From the NCBI GenBank assembly GCA_001600095.1, contig BCIX01000007.1:620001-684000 (forward strand): a stretch of DNA of 64,000 nucleotides. The letters run 5' to 3'. Shown here piece after piece: positions 1-10,400 of this stretch. Made by a program: the position numbers and the translations under genes. Below the pieces are notes generated by a model. That model was not told the DNA's origin. It did not search any database and saw only the letters and a program-made list of their open reading frames with translations. The stretch is from Bullera alba (taxonomy: Eukaryota > Basidiomycota > Tremellomycetes > Tremellales > Bulleraceae). Position 1 is the stretch's first letter, and the number at the start of each line of letters is the position of its first letter.

Positions 1-755
1 AAGCAAGGAGACTCACCTCTGGGTCTGTTGGAGAGCATGGTGAGAGGGCGTGTGCCTTGTGATCTGAAGCGAAAGCTGGCGAGATGATCAGAGGGTAGTT
101 GGCCAAAGTGGACAGGTATACTTCGGCGGGTCGATGGTGATTCACAGGTGGTGAACACTGATCGAGCGGCACCGAGATGATGTCGTGCGGTTCGTTGAAT
201 GAGGGGAGATGTGGAAGAGTTCAAAAGTCCGTACCTGACAGGCATACCATCATCTAAGCAAGAGAGAACACAGGGATTTACCAGCTAATGACGGTGAGGG
301 TGGTGCACATAAAATAGTTGTAGTGGATGAAATCATTCAACGCCGTTCTGAGTTCTGACCTTCACAACATCGTAGCTCCCACGTCGATCTTTTCCGTTCT
401 GTCCAGCTTGCGATGCGGCTGCAGGGGTCCTCAAGTTCATATCCTCGCTTATACTTCTGACCTGTGCATGCGCCCATGATATACATGCATGGCGATGGTT
501 GAAGATCCCGGTTCACGGCGAACACTCCACGGTAGGTGGAAGCTTGACCGCCCACGGTGTCACTGAAACCGAAGCCAGGCACGGAGATCCGAAGTCAACT
601 CACCCAAAATTCCATTTCGACGTTTGGATCGACTGCTGATCGAGTAGTTCCCTTTTGTCTCTGGATCGTCTCTCTAGACCTCGGCAGCTTGTACGGGCAG
701 CTGGACTATCCACACGCATACTGGCCACCTCTGCTCATCAGTCACTGTCATCGGC
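1..755. other. Upstream non-coding region, nothing recognised
   Basis: I could not assign a gene here. Short reading frames exist on both strands but none has a recognisable domain, a consistent exon structure or a convincing start context. The right end should hold the promoter and 5' leader of the mitochondrial-type gene that begins at 756. The left end could carry the edge of a gene outside the window. Confidence 0.4.
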
Positions 756-2412
756 ATGTCTCTGGTCACCATGAAGTCGACATTCGCCAGTTCTTCTCGA
801 CTGGCTTACCCCGTTCCATCGCTAAACGCCCGGAGATCATACCTTACGCCAACATGTACTGGCAGGGTCTCAGTCTCGTTCCCACATCTCACCGCCAACT
901 CGCTGTCGACCCGAGGCTATGCGGCCAACACATCGGAGCCAAAGTCGCCACAGTCGACGACAGCTCCCGGAACTGCAAAACTGCCCACCGCTGCCGAACT
1001 CGCAGAGCACAAGAAGAAACAATTGCTAGCGGTAGAGGCGATGAAGGTCAGGATGAGAAAGGCTAAGGCGACTGGACAAGACGTTCGGGATCCTAAAGCG
1101 ATAAGTACCATAACCAGCCAACCGTGGCCCTTATTTAGTGAGTAGGAGACCTCGCTCCCTCATTGGCATGACAATCACGTCCATGGGCGATATATGAGCC
1201 AGTGGACGAGCATACGAGAAGACCTCAAGCTGACCGCTATCGGACAGAACACTTCGCTGTGGAACGAACAAAGCTCCGGCAGTCTTTTACACCACTCTGG
1301 AGGGGTACACCACCAATAGGCGAATACCTAAAGACGGTTGACGCCAAAAAGGCCTACCCCGTCCCTCGGTTTTTCGAGGTGGATCCTCGGTTGCCTCTCT
1401 TCAAGCGTGTCAAATTGCATCTGGAGTATTACAAGCGTGTCGTCGTGGCCAATCTCAGCGTCAAATACAACGCAGTGTGGGCGTGGTTGCAGGGCAACGT
1501 TGATGATATACGATTGTGAGTCTGTTAGGCATGGATGCAGTAATGTCGAGGGATGTGAGCTGACGCTTCGCTCTTCCCCTTTTTCAACGTCCGCCACTGC
1601 CGTGTGGATCAGCATAAAAACGTTGGAAGAAAACCAAATTCTGCCCAAGGAAGACTCAACCCCTTTCAAGGCGAGGTTCGGGATATTTTACAAGAACGAA
1701 CAGATCAGGCCTCTTTTGCAAAGCGCCGTCGAGTCCTTCATAGATCTGCAGAAGGCCAGAGCGACGTGAGTTTGTGTCTTCCCGTCATACCACCGCAAAA
1801 GCATTTCTTCGAGTGGACTCTGGTAACTCGACAGACACTGAGTTTGAGCTTATTACTTCCATAGGCAAATCCCTGCAAGGGTGGAGCAGTGTGCCGTGAT
1901 TCCCAAGAGGAATGAGATGTTGGAACAGCTCAAGGGCGAACCAAAATTGGACATCAGATGGCATCTGAAGGAAGAGCCGACCAACATGACTTTGCTCTGG
2001 GGACGATATCACCCCGGTAACCCGGGACAACCGACGGGATTCGTCCAGATGGCCGTTGGCTTCAACATCAGTCACGTAGGTCAAAGTCTATCGCAAAACG
2101 CTGCTTGTTCGTCGAGCTGACCCTGCCGGACTCGCCATCCAGTCTATCCAGGTCAGACTTCCTAATGGTCAGACAAGACAGAAAGAAACGAGTCGCCGCG
2201 AAAACATCATTTTCATGGCCTTTCCAGAACAGAAGCCCAATGGCAAGGGTAACGCCGAAAAATGGCGCCCGAAACCGCTTCAGTGGTTTGTCAAAGACGA
2301 CGCCGTCGTGCTTCCACCCGAACACAAGATGACGGACCTCAAGCAGTACGACCTGTTTGAGGAATTGAAGGCCAAGGATGACGCATTGGCCACAGGTGGT
2401 ATCGCCAGATGA
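756..2412 (+). CDS. Mitochondrial-type protein of unknown function
   Basis: I propose five exons: 756-1137, 1203-1515, 1613-1765, 1865-2075 and 2143-2412, giving 442 aa. All four introns are GT-AG and the frame closes exactly. The N-terminus is rich in Ser, Arg and Ala with almost no acidic residues, as in a mitochondrial presequence. A second Met at residue 6 is an equally good start. A charged helix with repeated Lys/Arg follows at about residues 88-115. The C-terminal two thirds form a compact, non-repetitive alpha/beta region with a hydrophobic stretch reading FVQMAVGFNISH near residue 345. The overall layout (presequence, helix, Tim44-like-sized domain) recalls the MBA1/mL45 inner-membrane ribosome receptor family. 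That is only an architectural impression, and I do not recognise the family with confidence. Confidence 0.6.
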
Positions 2413-2752
2413 GCATGATCTGAGTCGAGTCGGGACGAGCTCAGACAACGGTAGCTAGCCATAGTATTATATGCATGGAGAGTCACAACACTGAAGCAGT
2501 CGATGCAAATGCGAGCTAAGCTACAAATATAGTCTGCTTGTCCTGAACCTGGTCGAGGAAAGTTGATCGGTGTCGGCGCACCCCCAGATCCGGCTGAGGC
2601 TCCCAGTTCCAGTCTAGTGTAACCAATAGTGGTACGCAAAAATTCCCTGCCGGAGCGCGCAACGTCCAGCAGGATGCGCCTCTCAGGCAACGAGCTGAGC
2701 CGACGCAGGGTATCGTGACTGTGGGGAGGGGGAAAAGGGCAAGATTGTCGTG
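2413..2752. other. Convergent 3' intergenic region
   Basis: This 340-bp stretch lies between the stop codons of two genes that read toward each other. It should hold both 3' untranslated regions and polyadenylation sites. I see no further gene or clear repeat in it. Confidence 0.5.
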
Positions 2753-5700
2753 TCACGAGGGGAGCAAACCGCCGATCTTACCCATGACCATTGCTAGTGC
2801 CTCGTCGGAGCCCAGCAAATTGGCTTTGGCCTCCAATCCGGGCTTTGCCTTTGTCGTATGCCATTGGAGGACGGTCCTCACTGCTGCTTTCAGGGTCGTT
2901 CTTGCTGGAGTTGGTTTATTCGACCTCTGATTAAGCAGTTGCTGCACGTATTCCACCAGATCCTCCTCTGCAGAAAGAGCTAGGATCAGCTCAACCCCCA
3001 GAAAGTGGAAGAAGAGACTCACCGGTCGGATCGCCTTTGTTGAGGTGTACAGCCTCACAAGTGACATCTGCGCAGATACCACCGCTCACCTCTGCGAGAC
3101 ACATCATCGCATTGGGATCACGCTGGATACGATGTGTTAGTATTACGGCAGACAACAGCCCCCTGTCGATTGTCCCAAATAGGTCGGTGGGGCTACTGTC
3201 GGGTTGAGGCCTTGAGAGGTTGAACTGGGGGAACGACTCCGAGTAGGACGCGGCGGATAGCTGGGGATATCGGGAGAGTAGTGATTGATACGATTTGAAA
3301 GGAAGCTATCTAAGTCAGCAAGAGCGGTGGTCCATCTAGACGCACAGCTCCGGCGGGGGCAGTCGTGGCGGGATGCGATATAGGCTGAGGAGGCGAGAAG
3401 TCAGTACAAGCCAAGAGAAGGGCAAGGGCGTGGATCGACCATTTCATACCTCCTCGGTCGCTGGATTCCGGTCTGCAAAAGAGATCAGCTTCAGAGGGCA
3501 TTTCGGACAAACCTTTCATCGCATCATTGGCCTCTGAGCGAGTTCAGCAAAGGGCGACCGTAATTCTAGTTGGCTTACCCGTTGTCGCAGATGTATCTGG
3601 GTCAACTTCAGCCGGATCTCTGCACTTGTCGCCCTCCGAATACTCACTTGGCTGGTCAACGTCCATTTCCACCTCTTCTGCCTTGGAGCCATTTGCGAGA
3701 GGGGTAACTTGGGCAGGTATGGCGGGCTGCGCGATCGATGGGACCGATTCCTGCGGAGGCGTACCACCTGACATAGGTTCCGGCGCCGGGGATACTGCGG
3801 TGGATCCACCTTCCTCAATCTTTGCCCTTTTCGACTCTCTAGCCTTTCTCATCTTCTCCGCTATTTGCGCCTTCAACTGCCGAATCTTCTCCTCCTTCTC
3901 CGCCAGAAGACTCAATACTGGCGTTGAAGTACCGGAAGCCGAAATTGGAGGCTCGTCTTCCTCGTCACTGCTGTCGATATCGTCGAGGTTGATCAATAAT
4001 CGATTAGGTCTCTGAGGTCCGCCGAATGGTTTCTTGCGGATCCGTATCGGGGCAGAGATCGGTCTCGACTCGAGATCCTCGGCGTTTGGCCTTTTCAATC
4101 CTCGAGAAGAGGGTCGAGCGGGCAGGGACGAGGCTGAGATCGGTAATGGAGAGGGCATCGATGTCGGATTGGGCACAGAGGAAGGGATGATCTCTCCATC
4201 TTCCGGCTCGTCATCTACATCCATCTCCATCGACACGGATGGGGACGGTGATGGAGGGGCAGGCGTGGCGTCGGTCGTCATAGGGTCGTCTGCTGGGCCG
4301 GGAGCAACTTCAGCATCGGCGGCTTCTTGAAGACCGATCATCTCCCTTTCGAGGTCGAGGACCTCCTGCTCGATGATCTTCTGACGTGCTTGAGTTTCGG
4401 TAGTGAGTGAAGGCGCAGCCGGGGCCGGAGTGGAAGGTTGGGAAGGAGGAGTCGTTGAATCCACTTCCATCTTGACATTCCCTTCCTCTGGCTTGGTCGC
4501 TTTCCGTCTCTTCATGCTCTCGAGCACTTTCCGCCTGGCTTCCAAGATCGCATTCTTTGCTGCCAGCTCCGCGGCCGCTGGGCCCGTGGGCACTGATTTG
4601 CTCTCTAAAGCCTTTTTCTTCGTTTCCAAGATAGAATTGCTCGCTGCGGCCTTGGAGACAGCCGGCCCAGTGGGAGCTTGCCTGCTTTCAAGCACTTTCC
4701 TCTTGGCTTCCAGTATAGCGTTGTTCGCAGCCTGTTCAGTGGTAGCCAGACCGGCAGCGGCTCGCTTTTTCTCCAATATCTTCCTCCTGGCTTCCAGCAT
4801 GGCATTCTTGGCCGCGACGTCGGTTGTGGCTGGGCCGGCCGCAGCAGCGAGTGAAGGCACGGTTGGTGCTGGAATCGAGGACGAGGACGAGGGAGCAGAT
4901 GCGTCGGCGGGTATGCTGTCTGAGAGCTGCGCCAAGACCGGTGGACGGTCTGGAAAGCGGGTGATCACAGGTTGAGTGACTGTTGGCTGCTCCATCTCTG
5001 GATTATCAAGCAGAGATGACTCCGTCGCGCTTCCTCGCTTTTTGGCTTGCCGACTGGATCTCCGAGATCCTGTGGGCGAAGGCTGCGTTGAGGACGTGGG
5101 AGACGGCAAGACTGCAGCTCGACTTGCGAGAACCGACTCGAATCCGGAGGAAGGCTGCATCGACGACGACGGGATTGGTGTTGTCGGTTTGGCGGGAAGC
5201 GGAAAAGGTAGTGATGGTCGAGAAGGCCCTGAAGGAGGTGGTTTGTAACTCTCGATCTTGATGGGATGACTGGGCACAGCGATAGGAGGTGGCCGAACTG
5301 GAGCTTGCGTTGACGCCGGGATGATCGGCTGTGGGACAGCGGGCGGCAGCGAGGATGATGCTTGCGTCAACGCCGGGATGATCGGCTGTGGGACAGCGGG
5401 CGGCAGCGATGATGAAGCTTGCGTCAACGCCGGGATAACCGGCAGTGGACCCGAAGGCGGCAGCAAGGATGGAGCTTGCGTCGACGCCGGGATGATCGGC
5501 AATGGGACTGAGGGCGGCAGGGAGGATAAAGGTGTCGGCATAGAGGATGGAACTGGCGGCGTCCAACTTGAGCTTGGCAATATCCTCCGTCTTGAGACAG
5601 GAGGGCTGTCGAACAGTAGTATCTCGGCAGAACCTTCTGAAGACAGACTGCCCCTTCTCTCCATGGATACCATAATCTCAACCTCGGAGCTCCCTGACCG

Positions 5701-6819
5701 CTCGCGCTTCTGGCCTGCAAGCGAGCCAGGCTGTATCCGAGTCTGAATAGAGCGACTAGTCTCCGCGGTGGAATGTGGAGGTCGAGATTGTTCTCTAGAA
5801 GGACAAGCCGAGGAGGATTCTACGAAAGCGGCTCGTTGGGGAGGTAGAGAGGTTGAAGTGGATGCTGGTGGACCAGACTGGTTGATGTGCAGCTTGATAG
5901 GTGTAGACGATGAGGCAGCGCTCGACGGTGCACTCCTAGTCTCCGTCCAAAGTGATTTCCGCCGTTTGGTCTGTTCGACAATCTCTTCACAAACGGCAGT
6001 GACGAATCTGGCTGTGGCACCTTTCCTGATTAAGACATCAGGCGAGAAGCCCTCTTGCAGAAGGCCCTTGATGACATCCATGTACTGTCGAGCCTCGGCT
6101 ACTGTCATAGCTGTCGCTCAGAGTCAGAACACGGAGTGTCGATGCGGTACTGGTATCAACTCAGACTCACTTGGTGACGCGGATGACAGTGGACCGGGCG
6201 ACGTTCTCATTGGAGGCAATATCGCGGCGCTGACACCGTTGACAGGTCCTCCTGATCCAGAAGCAGAAGCCGTTGGTGGAGCTATCGAAGGGGCTTTTGC
6301 TGCTTGTGCTTGAGGTTTTGGAGGAGCTCGCTGCTGAGACGGGCCACTCGTAGGCGGGCGAGAATGTAGGGCAGATGTCGCATTACTCGATTGTTTGGGT
6401 ATAGGGCGTGGTTGAGCGGGTGGTCGAGGACTTCCTCGTGGTGCTGGTGCTATCCTAGCCAACAGACCCGGTGTAGAGGAGGATGGCTGCCCAAGTTGTG
6501 ATCTGTAACCTGGGTCGCCTATGCTCGAAGAAGCTGTCTTCTCCTCTTCATCACTGATTTCACCTTCCTCCCTCTCCGCCGCCAAATCGACCTTTGCTAG
6601 AGGCACACCTATAGTCGTCGAGACAGAGTCTTTCCTCGACATTTCTGGAGTTCTCAAGTTGTTGATGGCTGAGGGACCAGGTATCGAAAGACCAGGGGAA
6701 GCTGATGATGAGCCAGCCTGGTTTCGAAGCATCTTTTCGAGCGTGTCGCTAGGGCGATGAGCGGGTGGGTAGCGGCCATGCTTCTGCTGTCCACCCGATT
6801 TCTTCTTCTTGGACGGCAT
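2753..6819 (-). CDS. Red1/ZFC3H1-like zinc-finger protein (nuclear RNA surveillance candidate)
   Basis: Six exons (6819-6171, 6110-3579, 3533-3450, 3384-3197, 3122-3023, 2967-2753) give 1255 aa. The protein starts with a Lys/Gln-rich basic patch and is mostly Ser/Pro-rich and disordered. It carries four 19-residue Pro-rich repeats (about aa 411-486), four 28-residue helical repeats (about aa 640-752) and a Lys-rich coiled-coil segment reading AEKEEKIRQLKAQIAEKMRK. Near the C-terminus C1159, C1168, C1173 and H1177 form a C-x8-C-x4-C-x3-H motif (MCLAEVSGGICADVTCEAVH), the spacing of the zf-C3H1 putative zinc finger of fission yeast Red1 and human ZFC3H1. Those proteins scaffold the MTREC/PAXT complex, which passes unwanted nuclear RNA to the exosome through MTR4. 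The zinc finger and repeats are seen directly; the RNA-decay role is inferred from the family. Other fungal zf-C3H1 proteins of unknown role are possible. Confidence 0.75.
4503..4838 (-). repeat. Four tandem 28-residue helical repeats inside the zf-C3H1 gene
   Basis: Four consecutive units of exactly 28 codons share the core NAILEARRKVLES with small changes (NAMLEARRKILEK, NAILEAKRKVLES, NSILETKKKALES). Each unit starts with a G-P/L-A motif and an Ala-rich turn, followed by a basic amphipathic helix. The units differ enough at DNA level to be an old duplication under selection. Edges are accurate to a few codons. Confidence 0.8.
5300..5525 (-). repeat. Four tandem 57-bp (19-residue) Pro-rich repeats inside the zf-C3H1 gene
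   Basis: The coding strand repeats a 19-codon unit with the core LPPAVPQPIIPALTQASSS. The two central copies are nearly identical at DNA level, so this array is younger or more homogenised than the 28-residue repeats downstream. Copy number may vary between strains. Edges are approximate. Confidence 0.8.
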
Positions 6820-9800
6820 GGTACTAATAATTGAAGGCAGTGTCTAGCGGATTGCCCAAGGATGCGTTGAAGGCGAGAACAGCAAGTCCATCCGTTGTTG
6901 CGCGATCAATCGCGCCCGTGCGTCGTGCTATGAGGGTCCGGGTGAAGGGTACGCGTACAGTTGTTATGGCCGTGGAGCGGAGTATGACCAAGTAACAGGA
7001 ATGTGATCGGGATAATCTCTGGGCCGAGATGAGTCTGCAGCGCTGTGTGATGTTGAGGTGTACCGTTGGTAGGTTGTATAAAGGAGAGAGGAGGGTGGAT
7101 GACAGTGTCAAACAGATTTGTCCTTTCACCCAACCAAACGAGCGGAATCAAATTCATTTGGGCATTTGGGTGAGAGAGAGACGGACCGAGCGCTCACACA
7201 GCCAGCAGACCAACGACTGAGAGCGTATCAAATGTAGTCGTTGCCAAGTAGCAATAAGGCGAACAGAGTGAAGGGCAAGAAGTACGCAGGGGTATATGAG
7301 ATCGTCGTAAGATTACTGTACGTGCGTGAACTCGAGGACCAGATGTACCATTTGTAGGACCAGTAAAGCCAACCGATGGCGTAGGGCGCCGGACTCGAGG
7401 CCGATGCTTAGAGTAAAACTCAAGTAACAAGCTGCACAGCTGAAAGAGATCTGGCAAGCATGAGAGCGTCATATACTTGTACCTTTTCACGGGCGGTATT
7501 CTTATAACTTTTACACTGTTGTTGTCGCAGAAGTGAGATCAGAAGGTCGGCGGTACTTGGGACCTGGACCACACGCGATTCGTACCTGACGACGATCGAT
7601 CTGGCAACCTGGTGTGCCAGCGTCTCTTGTTATCCTTCGCGCTGAGGCTTTACCTCCATCACTCGTCGAGCTGGACCGGTCTTGGTCTCCATTGTTCGAC
7701 TATACTCATCACGCTCTGCGCAACGCGCAGCGTTACCCCTCAGAATCGACCGTCGGTCATGAGAGGTAAGTCTCGTCCCACACGACTTCGATGAGTCCAG
7801 ACCGGTTCGCTTGGAACACTCCTTTGATCGTCGAGATCATTGCCAGAGCGACTTTCATCATGACCCCAATATGTGCTGTCTGTTCCTTTCTTCCCAACCA
7901 TCCACCTCGTGGTCTTGACATCGCTTGCCCACTCGAACGAGCGTCCTTGCCGCTTAGTACCCCAAAACCTTGTTGTGATCTGCCGCAGCCTCGTCCTTTG
8001 GCTTAGATAATGAGCAATCTTGAGCGTATGGAGTGGAGTCGAGTTCTCGCTCCTTTCATGACATCGGGGAATAGGATGGCAGGGGTGGAGGGATGTTCAA
8101 TATGACCCCTCCACCCAAAGGAACAATGACATGGCGGGCGTACCTTAGTTGAGGTTGACGATTTGGCCTTAATTGACAGTCTGACAGATCTAGACAGGCT
8201 TGACTTCCCGACCATCCAGAGAGAACCGACGAGCTGAGATTCGTCCTCGAACCAACGAGATGAGTGACACATTCCAAGGATGCCGCAATTCAGCATCGAG
8301 TTGTCTTGTTTCTCCGACTCATCTCGCTCCTCCCTACAGATTCCTGTAGACTCCTGTAGACTCAATCGCCGAGGAGCTATTGCTATTTCGCTGAATGACA
8401 ATGCTGATTGTTGGAGCAATGGTAGTGTCCAGATCAACTCAACCGATCATTCGATACCGTCCACTAGCGTCCACTTCGTACAAGCCGTCGAGTTCTGGAC
8501 TCGCGCAGCAATTGTATCACCACTCACGGGAAGGTGGATCACCATACACCAGCATACACCTCACAGCCACACGAAACCCACCGCCAAATTACACGGCCCC
8601 AAACTCTATTTCTCGTCGTTTCCGCGGCCCGGTCGAAGCGCGTCTCCAGGGCAGGGTATCCGATCTTACCAAGACCATCAAGACGAGCAAGCAGCGAAGT
8701 CATCACGGAGCTCAGCACCATACAATACAAATCCGTAAGTGGATCCGCTCCTCTATTGTCTCTTGAAACACGAGTGGACATCGAGCTTGTTTCTGAATTC
8801 CCGGTGGTGGTGGTGAAAGTCGCGGAGTTGGACGAGGACCGACGCCGCAAGGAACCGCGAGGATCTTTTCGACATTTTGTGGATCCGTACCTGGACTAGT
8901 GATCTTCAGGTGGCGTTTCTCCCGTGCCCATGCCGCTCCTTCCACAACTTAGGCTTACGTCAAGGTAACTCTTCCTCACCACTGGCGAAGGGCAGAGTTG
9001 ACCGCTCGCTCGTACTCCCGCCCTTCCTCTGCTCCTCTCCTCCCATCACGGTCATCAGCGTTCAGCGACTGCTCGCCAGGGTTTCTCCACTCGCAGCAAC
9101 TCGCGGTCTCTTCGGCCGTTCTTGCTTGTCTGGAGGAGGACGCCTCAAGACAGCTCAAGATCAGAAGCTCGTACTTCCGGAAATAAGCCCTAAAGCGAAA
9201 GTCGGCATCTCGCTGCAGCAGGAACCGCGAACACGGCGCCTAGGATGAAGCATGTGTACGTAGTGGCTTGGCCCGCAAGCAAGAGGAAGAGTGAGAAAAC
9301 GGGGTGAGGCGAGCCCTGGCCAGCGGCGGTGGAAGGAGGTAGCCGATCGGCACGGCAATCTTTGCATCATATTGCGCTCTCCAGTCTTTTTCGAGTTCCT
9401 TGACCCTGTGCTTTCAGGTGCTTTCCCATCCTCTCATTCGGACCCGTCGAGTGCGATCCAGCTGATGACGAGATCCTGCCTAGAACAGCCCTGAACATCA
9501 CCTGGGGCGTTTCTACGTTACTACCCTGGGTAGACCTAGGTCCCAGCAGGTCCCAGCTGGGCCGTAGCCTGCCGTAGCGCAGGAGTCGGTATATAGTGAT
9601 CCACATTCTACAAGACCCACCTCGTAGAAGCTAGAACCAAAGCTGGCTCGGACACGAGCGGAGAGTGCCTCGCCAGATCGCCTTTGGAACAGTCTCGACA
9701 CTCGAGTCCCAAGAATCCAAGGTACCAACGAGACCTCTCTTCCGTTTAACTCTACACTACACGCCAGGCCGTAAAGGCAGCAGCGGGGGTCACGTCAAGG

Positions 9801-10400
9801 AGCGTCAAGGTTGCCTTCATTACACCCAAGAAAACATCGGTAAGTTTGACAGCTGACGGTGCTTACGTGCCGCTCCCCTGTACTACCAGATGCTACCCCT
9901 TCATCCAGATTCATCCCCCTCCTCGAGTCCTTGCTCCTCGCTCCCTGCCTCTCCCTGGCCGTCTTCATTTGATCTCGTTGTGAAGTGCTTATGACTCACG
10001 CTCCGCTGTTAGGATCGCTACTCCGCTTTTCCAGGTGTACATACCTTGTACTCTACTCTTCATACCGTGGTCAGGCTAGGCTCCCCCGTACCGCCCCTCC
10101 GGACGGCCGCGGTAACTTTGCTCTGCTGGATTGTCTTTCGATACCCGCTCCACGCATCATTATACCTTTCGACTTCGCCGCGACACACACATACCCCTTC
10201 GTCCTTGATACCCGCCGTTTCTAGTCCAGCAATTCGCTCACATGGCCTACATTGCGTGAGTTGCGAGTCCCTCGTCCACGACCATATTGTGTCGAGATCT
10301 ACTCGATTCTGTGATCTACCCCAAATTTCACACGCGTACTCTGGCGGGATCATCTGGCTGATGACGCTGGCTCGTGGCAGTCTCCTCTAGGATCGATAGT
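6820..10400. other. Large intergenic region upstream of the zf-C3H1 and homeobox genes
   Basis: No gene could be supported in these 3.6 kb. Short frames occur on both strands but none has an exon chain, codon-level conservation or a domain I recognise. Positions 8341-8362 contain a 10-bp direct repeat (TCCTGTAGAC twice). The segment from about 9,700 to 10,400 is pyrimidine-rich with many short ATG-initiated frames and probably holds the promoter and a long 5' leader of the homeobox gene. A pyrimidine tract ending in CTCCTCTAG at 10390, just before the start codon, looks like a 3' splice site of a leader intron. Confidence 0.4.

Noticed and set aside
557..1066. 169-codon plus-strand frame overlapping the first gene
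   Set aside because: It overlaps the presequence-bearing exon in another frame, has irregular composition and does not connect to the downstream exons.
3527..5746. Several long plus-strand frames antisense to the zf-C3H1 gene
   Set aside because: They are mirror frames of a low-complexity, GC-rich coding region. Their Ser/Gly-rich translations show no domain and no splice chain.
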